Source: Flavobacterium sp. KJJ
GTDB lineage: Bacteria > Bacteroidota > Bacteroidia > Flavobacteriales > Flavobacteriaceae
Reading direction: 5' to 3'
NCBI RefSeq assembly: GCF_000708595.2
Contig: NZ_JARP01000001.1
Coordinates: 124,001-188,000 of the forward strand
Length of the DNA stretch: 64,000 nucleotides
A program made the position numbers and the translations under genes. Shown here piece after piece: positions 55,057 through 63,488 of the stretch; positions within the stretch are counted from its first letter, which is position 1, and the number at the start of each line of letters is the position of its first letter. Under the pieces are notes generated by a model. The model had not been told where the DNA came from, made no database searches, and was given only the letters and a program-made list of their open reading frames with translations.

Positions 55057-55440
55057 CTAAATATCATCAAAATCAATATCAGTAAAACTAGATCTTTGTC
55101 CTTCAGGTTTATCAGAACCGTATTCTTTTTTAAAATCTTTTTGGTGTCTTTCAGAGATTACTTCTTCGCCTTTGTGGTTCAAGACGTATGAAGTCATTTC
55201 TTCTAGTATTTCAGCAAAAGCACTAAAATCTTCTTTGTACAAGTAAATTTTGTGTTTTTTAAAATGAAAAGAACCATCTTCTTCAGTAAATTTTTTGCTT
55301 TCTGTAATAGTGATATAATAATCGTCAGCTTTAGTAGCTCTCACATCAAAGAAATAAGTTCTTCTTCCTGCTCGTAATACTTTAGAAAAAATCTCTTCTT
55401 TTTCTAACATGTCATTTTCTCTCATAATACGTTCTATCAT
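55057..55440 (-). CDS. DUF3276 PUR-alpha-like nucleic acid-binding protein
   Basis: 127 residues, one PUR domain: IFSKVLRAGRRTYFFDVRATK and YYITITESKKF. PUR-like proteins bind single-stranded DNA or RNA and regulate expression. C-terminal half acidic (SFTDIDFDDI). Two later ATGs (M6, M11) are in frame; the first start used here is uncertain. Confidence 0.86.
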   Translation of the reverse strand: MIERIMRENDMLEKEEIFSKVLRAGRRTYFFDVRATKADDYYITITESKKFTEEDGSFHFKKHKIYLYKEDFSAFAEILEEMTSYVLNHKGEEVISERHQKDFKKEYGSDKPEGQRSSFTDIDFDDI

Positions 55441-55493
55441 TTTTGGAATTAATAGTACTCAAAAATCATAAAAAATAATCTATTACGCAACAT

Positions 55494-57272
55494 TTAAAGT
55501 AATTCTTTTTCCGAAAGTTGTTTTAAATATAACGATGAATAATAACCGTCCTGATTTATTAATTGATTATGAGAACCTTGTTGAATGATTTTGCCATCTT
55601 CTAGAATGATTATTTTGTCTGCATTCTTAGCAGAAGACACTCGATGACTCACAATAATTGTAGTTTTGTCTTTGCAGATTTCGAACAAATTATTAAGGAT
55701 TGTTTCTTCTGTTTCAGTATCAACTGCAGAAAGACAATCGTCAAAAAGCAAGATGGCTGGATTTTTAATAATCGCTCTCGCAATAGAAACACGCTGCTTT
55801 TGTCCGCCTGAAAGTGTAATTCCTCTTTCTCCTAAAATGGTGTCATATTGTTTATTGAAAGCAATAATATTATCATGAACTACAGCATTTTTAGCAGCTT
55901 CGATTACTTCTTCATCAGAAGCGTTTTGATTGCCAAATTTTATGTTGTTTTTAATAGTATCAGAAAATAAAAAAGCATCTTGAGGTACAATTCCGATGTT
56001 GTTTCTCAAATCATTTAAATTTAAAGTGCTGATTTCATTTTGGTCAATCGCGATTCTTCCGTCAGTAACATCGTATAATCGAGAAATCAAAGATAAAATA
56101 GTCGATTTTCCAGAACCAGTTTTTCCTAAAATGGCGAGCGTTTCTCCTTTTTTAACTGTAAAAGTTACATTTTTTAAAGCTTCAATATTAGTATCTTCAT
56201 ATGTATAGCTTACATTTTCAAAAGAAATTGAGCCTTGAATATCTGAAGAACCGTGATTGTTGTTTTTAATTTCTGGTTCGATTTTCAAAAATTCATTCAG
56301 ACGTTTTTGAGAGGCTTCTGCTTCTTGTACCATTGATGAAACCCAGCCTAGCGAAGCGACCGGCCAAGTCAGCATGTTTACATATAAAATGAATTCGGCA
56401 ATCGTACCAATATTCGGAATTGTTCCATTAATATACATAACGCCTCCAAAATAAATGACAACCAAATTACTGATTCCGATAAGCGCAATCATCAAAGGGC
56501 CAAATAGCGATTGTACTTTGGCTAAATCTAAACTTTTCTTTTTGCTTTCATCAGCAAGCGCAACCATATTATTCTGATGCTGATTTTCTAATGAATAGGC
56601 TTTTATAACGCGAATTCCTGAAAATATTTCCTGTGAGAAACTTGAAACCTTCGATAAATATTGTTGAAAAGTAGTGCTTCGCTTATTTATTTCTGAACTC
56701 AATTTAAAAATACAATAGGATAAAATTGGTAAAGGCAAAATTGTATATAATGTCAGCAAAGGCGAAACGCTATACATATATATAATAACAATGGCAAAAC
56801 GAATAAACGTGTTTATGGTATACATTACGGCCGGACCCACATACATACGAACTTTTGAAACATCTTCGCTTATTCTGTTCATTAAATCTCCAGTACGGTT
56901 TTGTTTGTAAAAGTTCTGTGAAAGGTTTTCATATTGTTTAAAAACCTCATTTTTTAAGTCAAACTCAACATGGCGTGACATGACGATTAAAGTCTGGCGC
57001 ATTAAAAAAGTTAGAAACCCGGCTACAATTGTAGTTGCTATGATTAGCAGTACGTTATGAATTAAACCTTGACGATAAGAATCGATTATAACTTGAGAAG
57101 TTTGTTGTGCTTCAGGAAGTTTATCAAACTTTTCGATAGCGTTTAATGACTTGCTGATAAGCTTAGGAGTAAATAAAGAGAATATTTGTGCGATTATGGT
57201 TATTAAAATTCCTAAGGAGAAACTGTATTTATATTTAATGAAATATTTGTTTAAATAGCTTAATTCTTTCAT
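55494..57272 (-). CDS. ABC exporter, fused permease and ATPase (MdlA/MsbA-like)
   Basis: 592 residues. Six membrane helices (about 18-320), then nucleotide-binding domain with Walker A LGKTGSGKSTI, signature LSGGQKQR, Walker B ILLFDDCLSAVD and H-loop VSHRVSS. The residue after the Walker B Asp is Asp rather than Glu (catalytic Glu to Asp), as in some MdlA-type half-transporters; such proteins often pair with a second half. Substrate unknown. Confidence 0.92.
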   Translation of the reverse strand: MKELSYLNKYFIKYKYSFSLGILITIIAQIFSLFTPKLISKSLNAIEKFDKLPEAQQTSQVIIDSYRQGLIHNVLLIIATTIVAGFLTFLMRQTLIVMSRHVEFDLKNEVFKQYENLSQNFYKQNRTGDLMNRISEDVSKVRMYVGPAVMYTINTFIRFAIVIIYMYSVSPLLTLYTILPLPILSYCIFKLSSEINKRSTTFQQYLSKVSSFSQEIFSGIRVIKAYSLENQHQNNMVALADESKKKSLDLAKVQSLFGPLMIALIGISNLVVIYFGGVMYINGTIPNIGTIAEFILYVNMLTWPVASLGWVSSMVQEAEASQKRLNEFLKIEPEIKNNNHGSSDIQGSISFENVSYTYEDTNIEALKNVTFTVKKGETLAILGKTGSGKSTILSLISRLYDVTDGRIAIDQNEISTLNLNDLRNNIGIVPQDAFLFSDTIKNNIKFGNQNASDEEVIEAAKNAVVHDNIIAFNKQYDTILGERGITLSGGQKQRVSIARAIIKNPAILLFDDCLSAVDTETEETILNNLFEICKDKTTIIVSHRVSSAKNADKIIILEDGKIIQQGSHNQLINQDGYYSSLYLKQLSEKELL

Positions 57273-57476
57273 TTTTTTAAGAGATTCAATATTGACTTGA
57301 TCGAATTTTATGAATTATTCTTAATTAAAAGTATAATAAAATGTAATTTAATCAAAACAATTATATTGTAAAATTGTTATTTTAAAGATAAAAAATTAGC
57401 ACATATGTATTTTTTGTTTAAGTTTGAGATGTCTTTTTGACAAATTCATAATTTATAACTAATAAATACTATCACT

Positions 57477-58586
57477 ATGGATGCAACTTTCGCAACTGGA
57501 AAGGAACTTCAAAAAATGGACCCTGTTTTTGGTCAATTATCTTTTGACGATCACGAACAAATTGTTTTTTGCAATGACAAAGATACGGGTTTAAAAGCAA
57601 TTATTGGTATTCATAATTCGGTTATGGGTCCAGCTTTAGGAGGAACTAGAATGTGGAATTATAATACGGAATGGGAAGCGTTAAACGACGTTTTGCGTCT
57701 TTCTAGAGGTATGACATATAAATCTGCTATTACTGGTTTAAATATTGGTGGTGGTAAAGCAGTAATTATTGGTGATGCAAAAACGCAAAAAACACCAGAA
57801 TTGATGCGTAAGTTTGGTGAATTTGTTCACTCTTTAAGCGGAAGATATATCACTGCTGAAGATGTTGGAATGGAAACAAAAGATATGGATACTGTAAGAG
57901 ATGTTACGCCTTATGTAACGGGTATCTCAGAAGAAAGAGGGGGCTCTGGAAATCCTTCTCCTGTAACTGCTTACGGTGTGTATTTAGGAATGAAAGCGGC
58001 TGCAAAAAGCCAGTTTGGTTCTAATGTTCTAGATGGCAAAAAAGTTTTGGTTCAGGGAATTGGCCACGTTGGTGAAGCTTTGGTTGAATATTTAACTAAA
58101 GAAGGAGCAAAGGTTACTATTGCTGACATCAACGAAGAAAAATTATATGAAGTTGCTCAAAAATACAACGCAACAATTTATACAGGTGAAGATTTGTATA
58201 GTGCGGATGTTGATATTTATGCACCATGCGCAATGGGAGCAACAATCAATGATAATACAGTTAATAAAATTAAAGCTAAGGTTATTGCTGGTGCTGCCAA
58301 CAATCAATTAGCGGATGAAAACATTCACGGTGCAAGATTGCAGGAAAGAGGTATTTTGTATGCTCCAGATTTCTTGATCAATGCTGGTGGAATCATTAAT
58401 GTGTACGCTGAATTAGAGCACTACGGAAAAGCTGAAATCATGAGTAAAACCGAAAATATCTATAACACAACTTTAGAAATTATCGATTACGCTGTGAAAA
58501 ACGGAATGACAACACATAAAGCTGCGCTTACAATTGCTCAAAATCGTATTGATGCGAGAAGAATTGAAAACGCTGCAAAGAAATAA
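57477..58586 (+). CDS. Glu/Leu/Phe/Val dehydrogenase (leucine dehydrogenase-like)
   Basis: 369 residues. NAD-dependent deamination of branched-chain amino acids to keto acids. Substrate loop ALGGTRMW, catalytic Lys in GLNIGGGKAVI, Rossmann GIGHVGEALVEYL. Length and the motif order fit leucine dehydrogenase better than the 450-residue glutamate enzyme. Followed by a dispersed hairpin terminator. Confidence 0.93.
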   Translation: MDATFATGKELQKMDPVFGQLSFDDHEQIVFCNDKDTGLKAIIGIHNSVMGPALGGTRMWNYNTEWEALNDVLRLSRGMTYKSAITGLNIGGGKAVIIGDAKTQKTPELMRKFGEFVHSLSGRYITAEDVGMETKDMDTVRDVTPYVTGISEERGGSGNPSPVTAYGVYLGMKAAAKSQFGSNVLDGKKVLVQGIGHVGEALVEYLTKEGAKVTIADINEEKLYEVAQKYNATIYTGEDLYSADVDIYAPCAMGATINDNTVNKIKAKVIAGAANNQLADENIHGARLQERGILYAPDFLINAGGIINVYAELEHYGKAEIMSKTENIYNTTLEIIDYAVKNGMTTHKAALTIAQNRIDARRIENAAKK

Positions 58587-58593
58587 TTTTTTT

Positions 58594-58647
58594 TAGTTTA
58601 CGGTCTCAGTCTCAGTTTTCAGCTTATCTGAAAACTGAGACTTTTTT
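58594..58647 (+). terminator. GTCTCAG-type repeat serving as terminator
   Basis: TAGTTTACGGTCTCAGT (58594-58610) then AGTCTCAGTTTTCAG (58608-58622), loop CTTAT, CTGAAAACTGAGACT (58628-58642) and T run. Second copy of the 53 kb repeat family. Confidence 0.9.
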
Positions 58648-58676
58648 ATTTATTGAGTTAAAACTAAAAATGGTCA

Positions 58677-58697
58677 CTGAAAACTGCGACTTTTTTA
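58677..58697 (+). repeat. Partial copy of the 58.6 kb hairpin arm
   Basis: CTGAAAACTGCGACTTTTTT differs by one base from the right arm plus T run at 58628-58647; arm-only duplicate about 50 bp downstream. Confidence 0.75.
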
Positions 58698-58729
58698 CGA
58701 TTTAATTTTATTTTAAGGATTGAAATTCC

Positions 58730-58737
58730 TAATTTTG
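58730..58737 (+). promoter_or_regulatory. nusB -7 box
   Basis: TAATTTTG, 28 bp upstream of the GTG start. Confidence 0.5.
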
Positions 58738-58765
58738 CAGACTAATTTTTAAATGTTCTTACAAG

Positions 58766-59710
58766 GTGGTAAATAGAAGACACATACGCGTTAAAGTAAT
58801 GCAATCCATTTATGCAATGCATCAAAGCGGTTCTGATAATATGGAAAAAGAAGAGAAATTTCTTTTTTACAGTATTGATAATATTCAGGATTTATATCTT
58901 ATAATGCTTTCTTCATTGATTGAAATCTGCAAAAAAGAATCTGTTTTTTTACATCTTTCAAGCAAAAAACATCTTGCAACTGCTGCAGAACGTAATCCGA
59001 ATGAAAAATTTATCAAAAACAAAATTTTTCAACTTCTTGCCGAAAGCAATTCCCTTAGTATCGCTCTAGAAAATCGCAAAATCAATAACTGGTCATTAAA
59101 TGATGATTATATTTTATTGCTTTTAAATGATATCAAGTCAAGCGAATTGTATGCAAAATACATGACAACTTCTACTAATACTTTTGAAGAAGACAGACAA
59201 TTTATAATTGATTTGTTCGCGGAAGTAATTGTTCCAAACGAAAAATTATATGAGTATTTAGAGGATGATAAATTGACTTGGGTTGATGATATTCCGGTTG
59301 TAAATACACATATTGTTAAGCAATTAAAAGCAATAAAAACTGAAGATCCAGACGATTTTAGAGTGCCAAAATTGTACAAAGATGTTGAAGATAAAGATTT
59401 CGCTAAAGATTTGTTCAGAAGAACAGTTTTAAACGAATCAATCTTGGCAAAAGAATACGATGATAAAACGCCAAACTGGGACAGCGAAAGGATTGCTGAA
59501 ATTGATACCATCATTTTGAAAATGGCTATTTGCGAATTTTTAAAATTCCCTTCAATTCCAGTAAAAGTAACATTAAACGAATATTTAGAAATTGCTAAAG
59601 AATATTCTACGCCAAAAAGCAGTATTTTTATCAATGGTATTTTAGATAACCTTGTTAAGGAACTTACTGCCAATAAAAAGATGGTTAAAGTAGGAAGAGG
59701 TTTGATGTAA
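58766..59710 (+). CDS. nusB: Transcription antitermination factor NusB, long form
   Basis: 314 residues, far longer than the 139 of E. coli; Bacteroidota NusB carries an N-terminal helical region before the C-terminal NusB domain (NESILAKEY, FLKFPSIPVKVTLNEYLEIA, SIFINGILDNL). Role in rRNA antitermination with NusE. Start is GTG (VNRRHIRVKVMQSIYAMHQ), giving the conserved basic N terminus. A 7-codon ORF from the ATG at 58753 overlaps it in another frame. Followed 52 bp later by yajC. Confidence 0.9.
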   Translation: MVNRRHIRVKVMQSIYAMHQSGSDNMEKEEKFLFYSIDNIQDLYLIMLSSLIEICKKESVFLHLSSKKHLATAAERNPNEKFIKNKIFQLLAESNSLSIALENRKINNWSLNDDYILLLLNDIKSSELYAKYMTTSTNTFEEDRQFIIDLFAEVIVPNEKLYEYLEDDKLTWVDDIPVVNTHIVKQLKAIKTEDPDDFRVPKLYKDVEDKDFAKDLFRRTVLNESILAKEYDDKTPNWDSERIAEIDTIILKMAICEFLKFPSIPVKVTLNEYLEIAKEYSTPKSSIFINGILDNLVKELTANKKMVKVGRGLM

Positions 59711-59762
59711 TATTTTAAAAAGCCAAAAACAAATTTAATAACAAAAATAAAAACTGAATACT

Positions 59763-60035
59763 ATGCAAGATTTAATGAAATTTGCTCCTTATTTACTAAT
59801 GTTTGTAGTGTTGTATTTCTTCATGATCAGACCACAACAAAAAAGAGCAAAAAACGAGAAAGAATTTGAAAGTGGCCTAAAAGTAGGTGATAAAATAATC
59901 ACTAAAAGTGGTTTTCATGGTAAAATCGTTGAACTTGCTGAAACAAGTGCAATCATCGAAACAATGTCTGGGAAATTAAAAATCGAGCGTTCAGCAATTT
60001 CTATGGAAATGAGTGCTGCTTTGAAAAAGGCTTAA
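59763..60035 (+). CDS. yajC: Preprotein translocase subunit YajC
   Basis: 90 residues. One N-terminal membrane helix (about 8-24) and cytoplasmic KRAKNEKEFESGLKVGDKI, GFHGKIVEL. Sec accessory of the SecDF-YajC complex. Downstream of nusB, an arrangement often seen in Flavobacteria. Confidence 0.94.
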   Translation: MQDLMKFAPYLLMFVVLYFFMIRPQQKRAKNEKEFESGLKVGDKIITKSGFHGKIVELAETSAIIETMSGKLKIERSAISMEMSAALKKA

Positions 60036-60059
60036 TTTTAGAAATTCCAATAAAATTTA

Positions 60060-60098
60060 AAATCCCAAATTCTAAATTAGAATTTGGGATTTTTTATT
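60060..60098 (+). terminator. yajC terminator
   Basis: 15-bp stem AAATCCCAAATTCTA / TAGAATTTGGGATTT (60060-60074, 60078-60092) and T run. Confidence 0.93.
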
Positions 60099-60156
60099 AA
60101 TCTTGTTTTAATGATTTAGGAAGTATTCGTAAAGTACTAAACCAATCTTGTCATCC

Positions 60157-60240
60157 TGAGGAACGAAGGATCACACAAGGAATTCCTCAAAGATTTTCGA
60201 AAAACGTTGTCGATCTTCTAGTATGATCCTTCGTTCCTCA
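60157..60240. repeat. MITE/REP-like element with 17-bp terminal inverted repeats
   Basis: TGAGGAACGAAGGATCA (60157-60173) and TGATCCTTCGTTCCTCA (60224-60240), 50-bp spacer containing AAGGAATTCCTC. I recognise the CCTGAGGAACGAAGGATC phrase as a repeat common in Bacteroidota genomes. No ORF inside. Confidence 0.85.
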
Positions 60241-60325
60241 GTATGATAAAAAATACGTAAAAAAAACTTTTGTTGTTAATGTTTGTCCGCTCGATGTGAC
60301 AGATGATTGCTAGACTTCAATAAAA

Positions 60326-60913
60326 CTATCTGTATTTATCATTCAGACCAATATTTGCTAATATCATGGGAATCACTTTCTCGATTCTTGCTAATTTGGT
60401 TTTCTCCTGTTTGGCACTTTCAATATATTCTAAAAACTCATATTTTTTGTAAGCGCTGAATTTTTGAAAAGCTTCTGCTAAAGCTGGATTTTTAGTCATT
60501 TCATTTTCAAGAAGTTCAGAAACTATTGCTTCTTTTTTTGCGGGTTTTATGATTTTTCCCTGTTTTTCGTTTTCGATTGCTTCCGCTATATATTCTAAAA
60601 CGTCTTTTTCATTAACCTCTCCTTTAGATGTAAATCGCCACTGGCGTAAAGATTTTGTTTTGTCTTCCTGAGCATTAATGAGCTTCTTTTTTTCGTCTTT
60701 CAGAAAAACTCCGTTAAAAAACCAAATGGTAAAATAATCTTTAAAACCTCCAATTCCAATCACATTTTTCTTGTTGTAAACATACACAGGACCGCCCCAT
60801 TTTATGGTTTCAATAAGTTCAGTTTTGTCAATAATTGCTTTCAGGTAAAGAAGTTCTTCTTCTCATTGATTGACTTTATTCCAAACGTGTTTTTTGTCAG
60901 AAGTTGGTTCCAA
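60326..60913 (-). pseudogene. YdeI/OmpD-associated family protein (DUF1801-like), broken by TGA
   Basis: The conserved frame is open in two pieces joined by one in-frame TGA (60863-60865). Reading from the TTG at 60911, directly after the pepT stop: LEPTSDKKHVWNKVNQ, stop, then EEELLYLKAIIDKTELIETI and KWGGPVYVYNKKNVIGIGGF. Relatives have Trp at the stop site (VNQW-EEEL), so one G to A change broke the gene. The piece after the stop (from the GTG at 60787: YVYNKKNVIG) lacks the N-terminal core. The domain is thought to protect against peptide bacteriocins in some bacteria. Verify in the source. Confidence 0.8.
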
Positions 60914-62191
60914 TTATTTTTTTCTTTTAAGTTTTTCACTAGCATCAAAAATGCCTGGAATTGCAGTCAATTCGGCAATTTTTACAATAACATCGGTTGC
61001 TTTTTGAATACTTTCTGCAGGAACATATTCGTATTTTCCATGAAAGTTATGACCACCGGCAAAAATATTCGGGCAAGGCAATCCCATAAAGGATAATTGT
61101 GAGCCGTCAGTACCGCCACGAATAGGTTTGATAATAGGTTTAATGTTTAACTCACGCATTGCTTTTTCAGCAATATCTACAATATGTTTTACAGGAAGCA
61201 CTTTTTCTTTCATGTTGTAATACTGATCTTTAACTTCAGTAATTACAATATCTTCGCCAAATTGTTTGGCATATTTTTTATTGATTTTTTTAGCAAGTTT
61301 TTCAATTAGATCTTTCCTTTTTTCGAATTTAATCTTATTGTGATCACGAATAATCAATTCTAAAACTGTTTCTTCGATGCTTCCTGTCAAATGGTGAACG
61401 TGGAAAAATCCTTCATAGCCTTTTGTTTCCTGAGGCGTTTCTCCTTTTGGAAGTTCGTTGATAAAATCATTAGCAATCAATAATGAATTGATCATTTTTC
61501 CTTTGGCATAACCAGGATGAACGCTTTTTCCTTTGAATGTGATTTTAGCTCCGGCGGCGTTAAAATTTTCATATTCTAATTCGCCAATCTGGCTTCCATC
61601 CATTGTGTAAGCCCATTGTGCACCAAATTTTTCAACATCAAAATGATGTGCTCCTCGTCCAATTTCTTCATCAGGAGTAAAACCAATTCTGATTTTTCCG
61701 TGTTTGATTTCAGGATGCTGAATTAGATATTCCATTGCTGAAACAATTTCTGTAATTCCCGCTTTATCATCGGCACCTAATAAAGTTGTTCCGTCTGTTG
61801 TAATAATGGTTTGTCCTTTGTATTGCAGTAAATCTTTAAAATAATTTGGAGATAAAATAATGTTTTTATCAGCATTTAAAATAATATCTTTTCCGTCATA
61901 ATTCTCAATAATTTGAGGCTTTACATTTGCTCCTGAAAAATCTGGAGAAGTATCAAAATGTGAAACAAAGCCAATTACAGGGACTTCATGATCAACATTA
62001 CTTGGCAAAGTCGCCATGATATAAGCCTTGTCGTCTATAGTAACATCTTCTAAACCAATTATTTTTAGCTCTTCAACTAATTTATTGGCAAGATTCCATT
62101 GTTTTTTAGTACTTGGTGTAGTTTTAGAATTTGGGTCTGACTCAGTATCAATTGTTACATAACTGATAAATCGATCTATAATATGTTGCAT
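60914..62191 (-). CDS. pepT: Peptidase T
   Basis: 425 residues. Cytosolic tripeptide aminopeptidase with two zinc ions. Ligands in [11 protein letters not shown] (His, Asp), [21 protein letters not shown] (Glu-Glu) and [13 protein letters not shown]. Start at ATG 62191; a TATATTTG box lies at 62207-62214. C-terminal tail KLKRKK is basic. Confidence 0.96.
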   Translation of the reverse strand: MQHIIDRFISYVTIDTESDPNSKTTPSTKKQWNLANKLVEELKIIGLEDVTIDDKAYIMATLPSNVDHEVPVIGFVSHFDTSPDFSGANVKPQIIENYDGKDIILNADKNIILSPNYFKDLLQYKGQTIITTDGTTLLGADDKAGITEIVSAMEYLIQHPEIKHGKIRIGFTPDEEIGRGAHHFDVEKFGAQWAYTMDGSQIGELEYENFNAAGAKITFKGKSVHPGYAKGKMINSLLIANDFINELPKGETPQETKGYEGFFHVHHLTGSIEETVLELIIRDHNKIKFEKRKDLIEKLAKKINKKYAKQFGEDIVITEVKDQYYNMKEKVLPVKHIVDIAEKAMRELNIKPIIKPIRGGTDGSQLSFMGLPCPNIFAGGHNFHGKYEYVPAESIQKATDVIVKIAELTAIPGIFDASEKLKRKK

Positions 62192-62206
62192 TTTTTATTT
62201 TTTAGG

Positions 62207-62214
62207 CAAATATA
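62207..62214 (-). promoter_or_regulatory. pepT -7 box
   Basis: TATATTTG on the minus strand, 15 bp before the ATG; very short leader. Confidence 0.55.
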
Positions 62215-62257
62215 AACAAATATCCAGGCGTTTTTAAGCTTCAAATTATAGAATAGT

Positions 62258-63388
62258 TTATTGCACGCATCTAAAACCAATATGATTCGCAGGCGACTTA
62301 TAATCTCCTTTTCCTCTTGTGCCCACCATATAACGGGTACAATATTGATCTGTACATAAGAATGATCCGCCCCGCTGTACTTTTTTAGGAAGATTGGGTT
62401 CACCCGGATCGTATGAAGATTCTGGGCCTTTGGGATTTTTTACAACCTCACCATTTTGGCTTGAAACAGTGTAATAATCAGCAGTGTACCAGTCATTTGT
62501 CCATTCCCAAACATTTCCCCCAATATCATAAAGACCATAACCATTTGGTGCAAATTGCGCTGTTGGTGCAATTCCGATATAACCGTCCTCACCAGTATCT
62601 CCTTTTTCAATCGGAAAATGGCCTTGATAAATATTAGCTTGAAATTTTCCTTTAGGTTTTAAAGTATTTCCCCACGCGTACAGTTCTCCAGTTTTTCCGC
62701 CTCGAGCTGCAAATTCCCATTCTGCTTCTGTCGGCAGTCTTTTTCCGGCCCATTTAGCGTAAGCCGCGGCATCATCATAAGACACCTGGACTACAGGATA
62801 ATTGCCTCTGCCTTTTATAGAACTTCCAGCTCCTTCAGGATGTCTCCAGTCGGCACCTTTTACATAAGTCCACCATTGCATATAATTATTCAGATCTACT
62901 TTTGCAGGAGTAGGAGTAAAAACGGCTGATCCGGCTACTAAATTTTCTAAAGGTGCATCAGGATATTCTTCATGTGTAGGTGCTTTTTCAGCTAATGTTA
63001 CATAGCCTGTTGCTTTCACAAAAGCTTCAAACTGATCGTTTGTAACTTCTGTTTTATCCATATAGTAGCCATCTACATAAACCCTATGTATTGGCGCTGC
63101 ATCTTTTGTAACGCCTTTTATGCTGCATAAACTTTCATCTTCCACATTACTTCCCATTGAAAATTCGCCGCCAGGAATCCAAACCATTCCCTTTGGGGCT
63201 TTTCCGGCAGGAGTGTTTTTATTTTCGATTGTAGGTTTAAACAAAGAAGATCCTGAAGTATTTGGAGTTTCTGCACAATCCATTGCTGCTAACTTTTGTT
63301 TAGGAACAATAAGTTTAGTATAACTGTAAGCAATAGTTATAATGGAGATTGTAAGTATTGCAAAAATCCAATAAGTTTTAGTTTTCAT
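62258..63388 (-). CDS. SUMF1/EgtB/FGE-family protein with paired cysteines
   Basis: 376 residues. N-terminal membrane anchor (about 6-25), then the FGE-sulfatase domain: MVWIPGGEFSMGS, VYVDGYYMDKTEVTNDQFEAF cut to MDKTEVTNDQFEAF, AKWAGKRLPTEAEWEFAARGG, YDIGGNVWEWTNDWY, and near the end CTDQYCTRYMVGTRG. The C-x4-C pair matches the copper-binding pair of active formylglycine-generating enzymes, so it may activate sulfatases from the periplasm side; no sulfatase gene is in the window. Confidence 0.88.
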   Translation of the reverse strand: MKTKTYWIFAILTISIITIAYSYTKLIVPKQKLAAMDCAETPNTSGSSLFKPTIENKNTPAGKAPKGMVWIPGGEFSMGSNVEDESLCSIKGVTKDAAPIHRVYVDGYYMDKTEVTNDQFEAFVKATGYVTLAEKAPTHEEYPDAPLENLVAGSAVFTPTPAKVDLNNYMQWWTYVKGADWRHPEGAGSSIKGRGNYPVVQVSYDDAAAYAKWAGKRLPTEAEWEFAARGGKTGELYAWGNTLKPKGKFQANIYQGHFPIEKGDTGEDGYIGIAPTAQFAPNGYGLYDIGGNVWEWTNDWYTADYYTVSSQNGEVVKNPKGPESSYDPGEPNLPKKVQRGGSFLCTDQYCTRYMVGTRGKGDYKSPANHIGFRCVQ

Positions 63389-63445
63389 TGTAGATTTATT
63401 TTATAGGGTAGTGGTTGTCAATTAATAAGATAAAATTAAAAAAAA

Positions 63446-63480
63446 TAACCTTATCAAACTCTATTTATTTGATAAGGTTA
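63446..63480 (-). terminator. DUF6515-like gene terminator
   Basis: TAACCTTATCAAA / TTTGATAAGGTTA (13 bp; 63446-63458, 63468-63480), T run on the minus strand. Confidence 0.92.
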
Positions 63481-63488
63481 CTATTGTT

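Noticed and set aside
57392..57476. Promoter for the leucine-type dehydrogenase
   Set aside because: Only boxes with the wrong spacing (TATTTTTTG with three bases between TA and TTTG); not listed as a promoter.
59107..59673. 188-residue minus-strand ORF inside nusB
   Set aside because: Shadow of nusB's reverse strand with Ser-rich, non-family composition.
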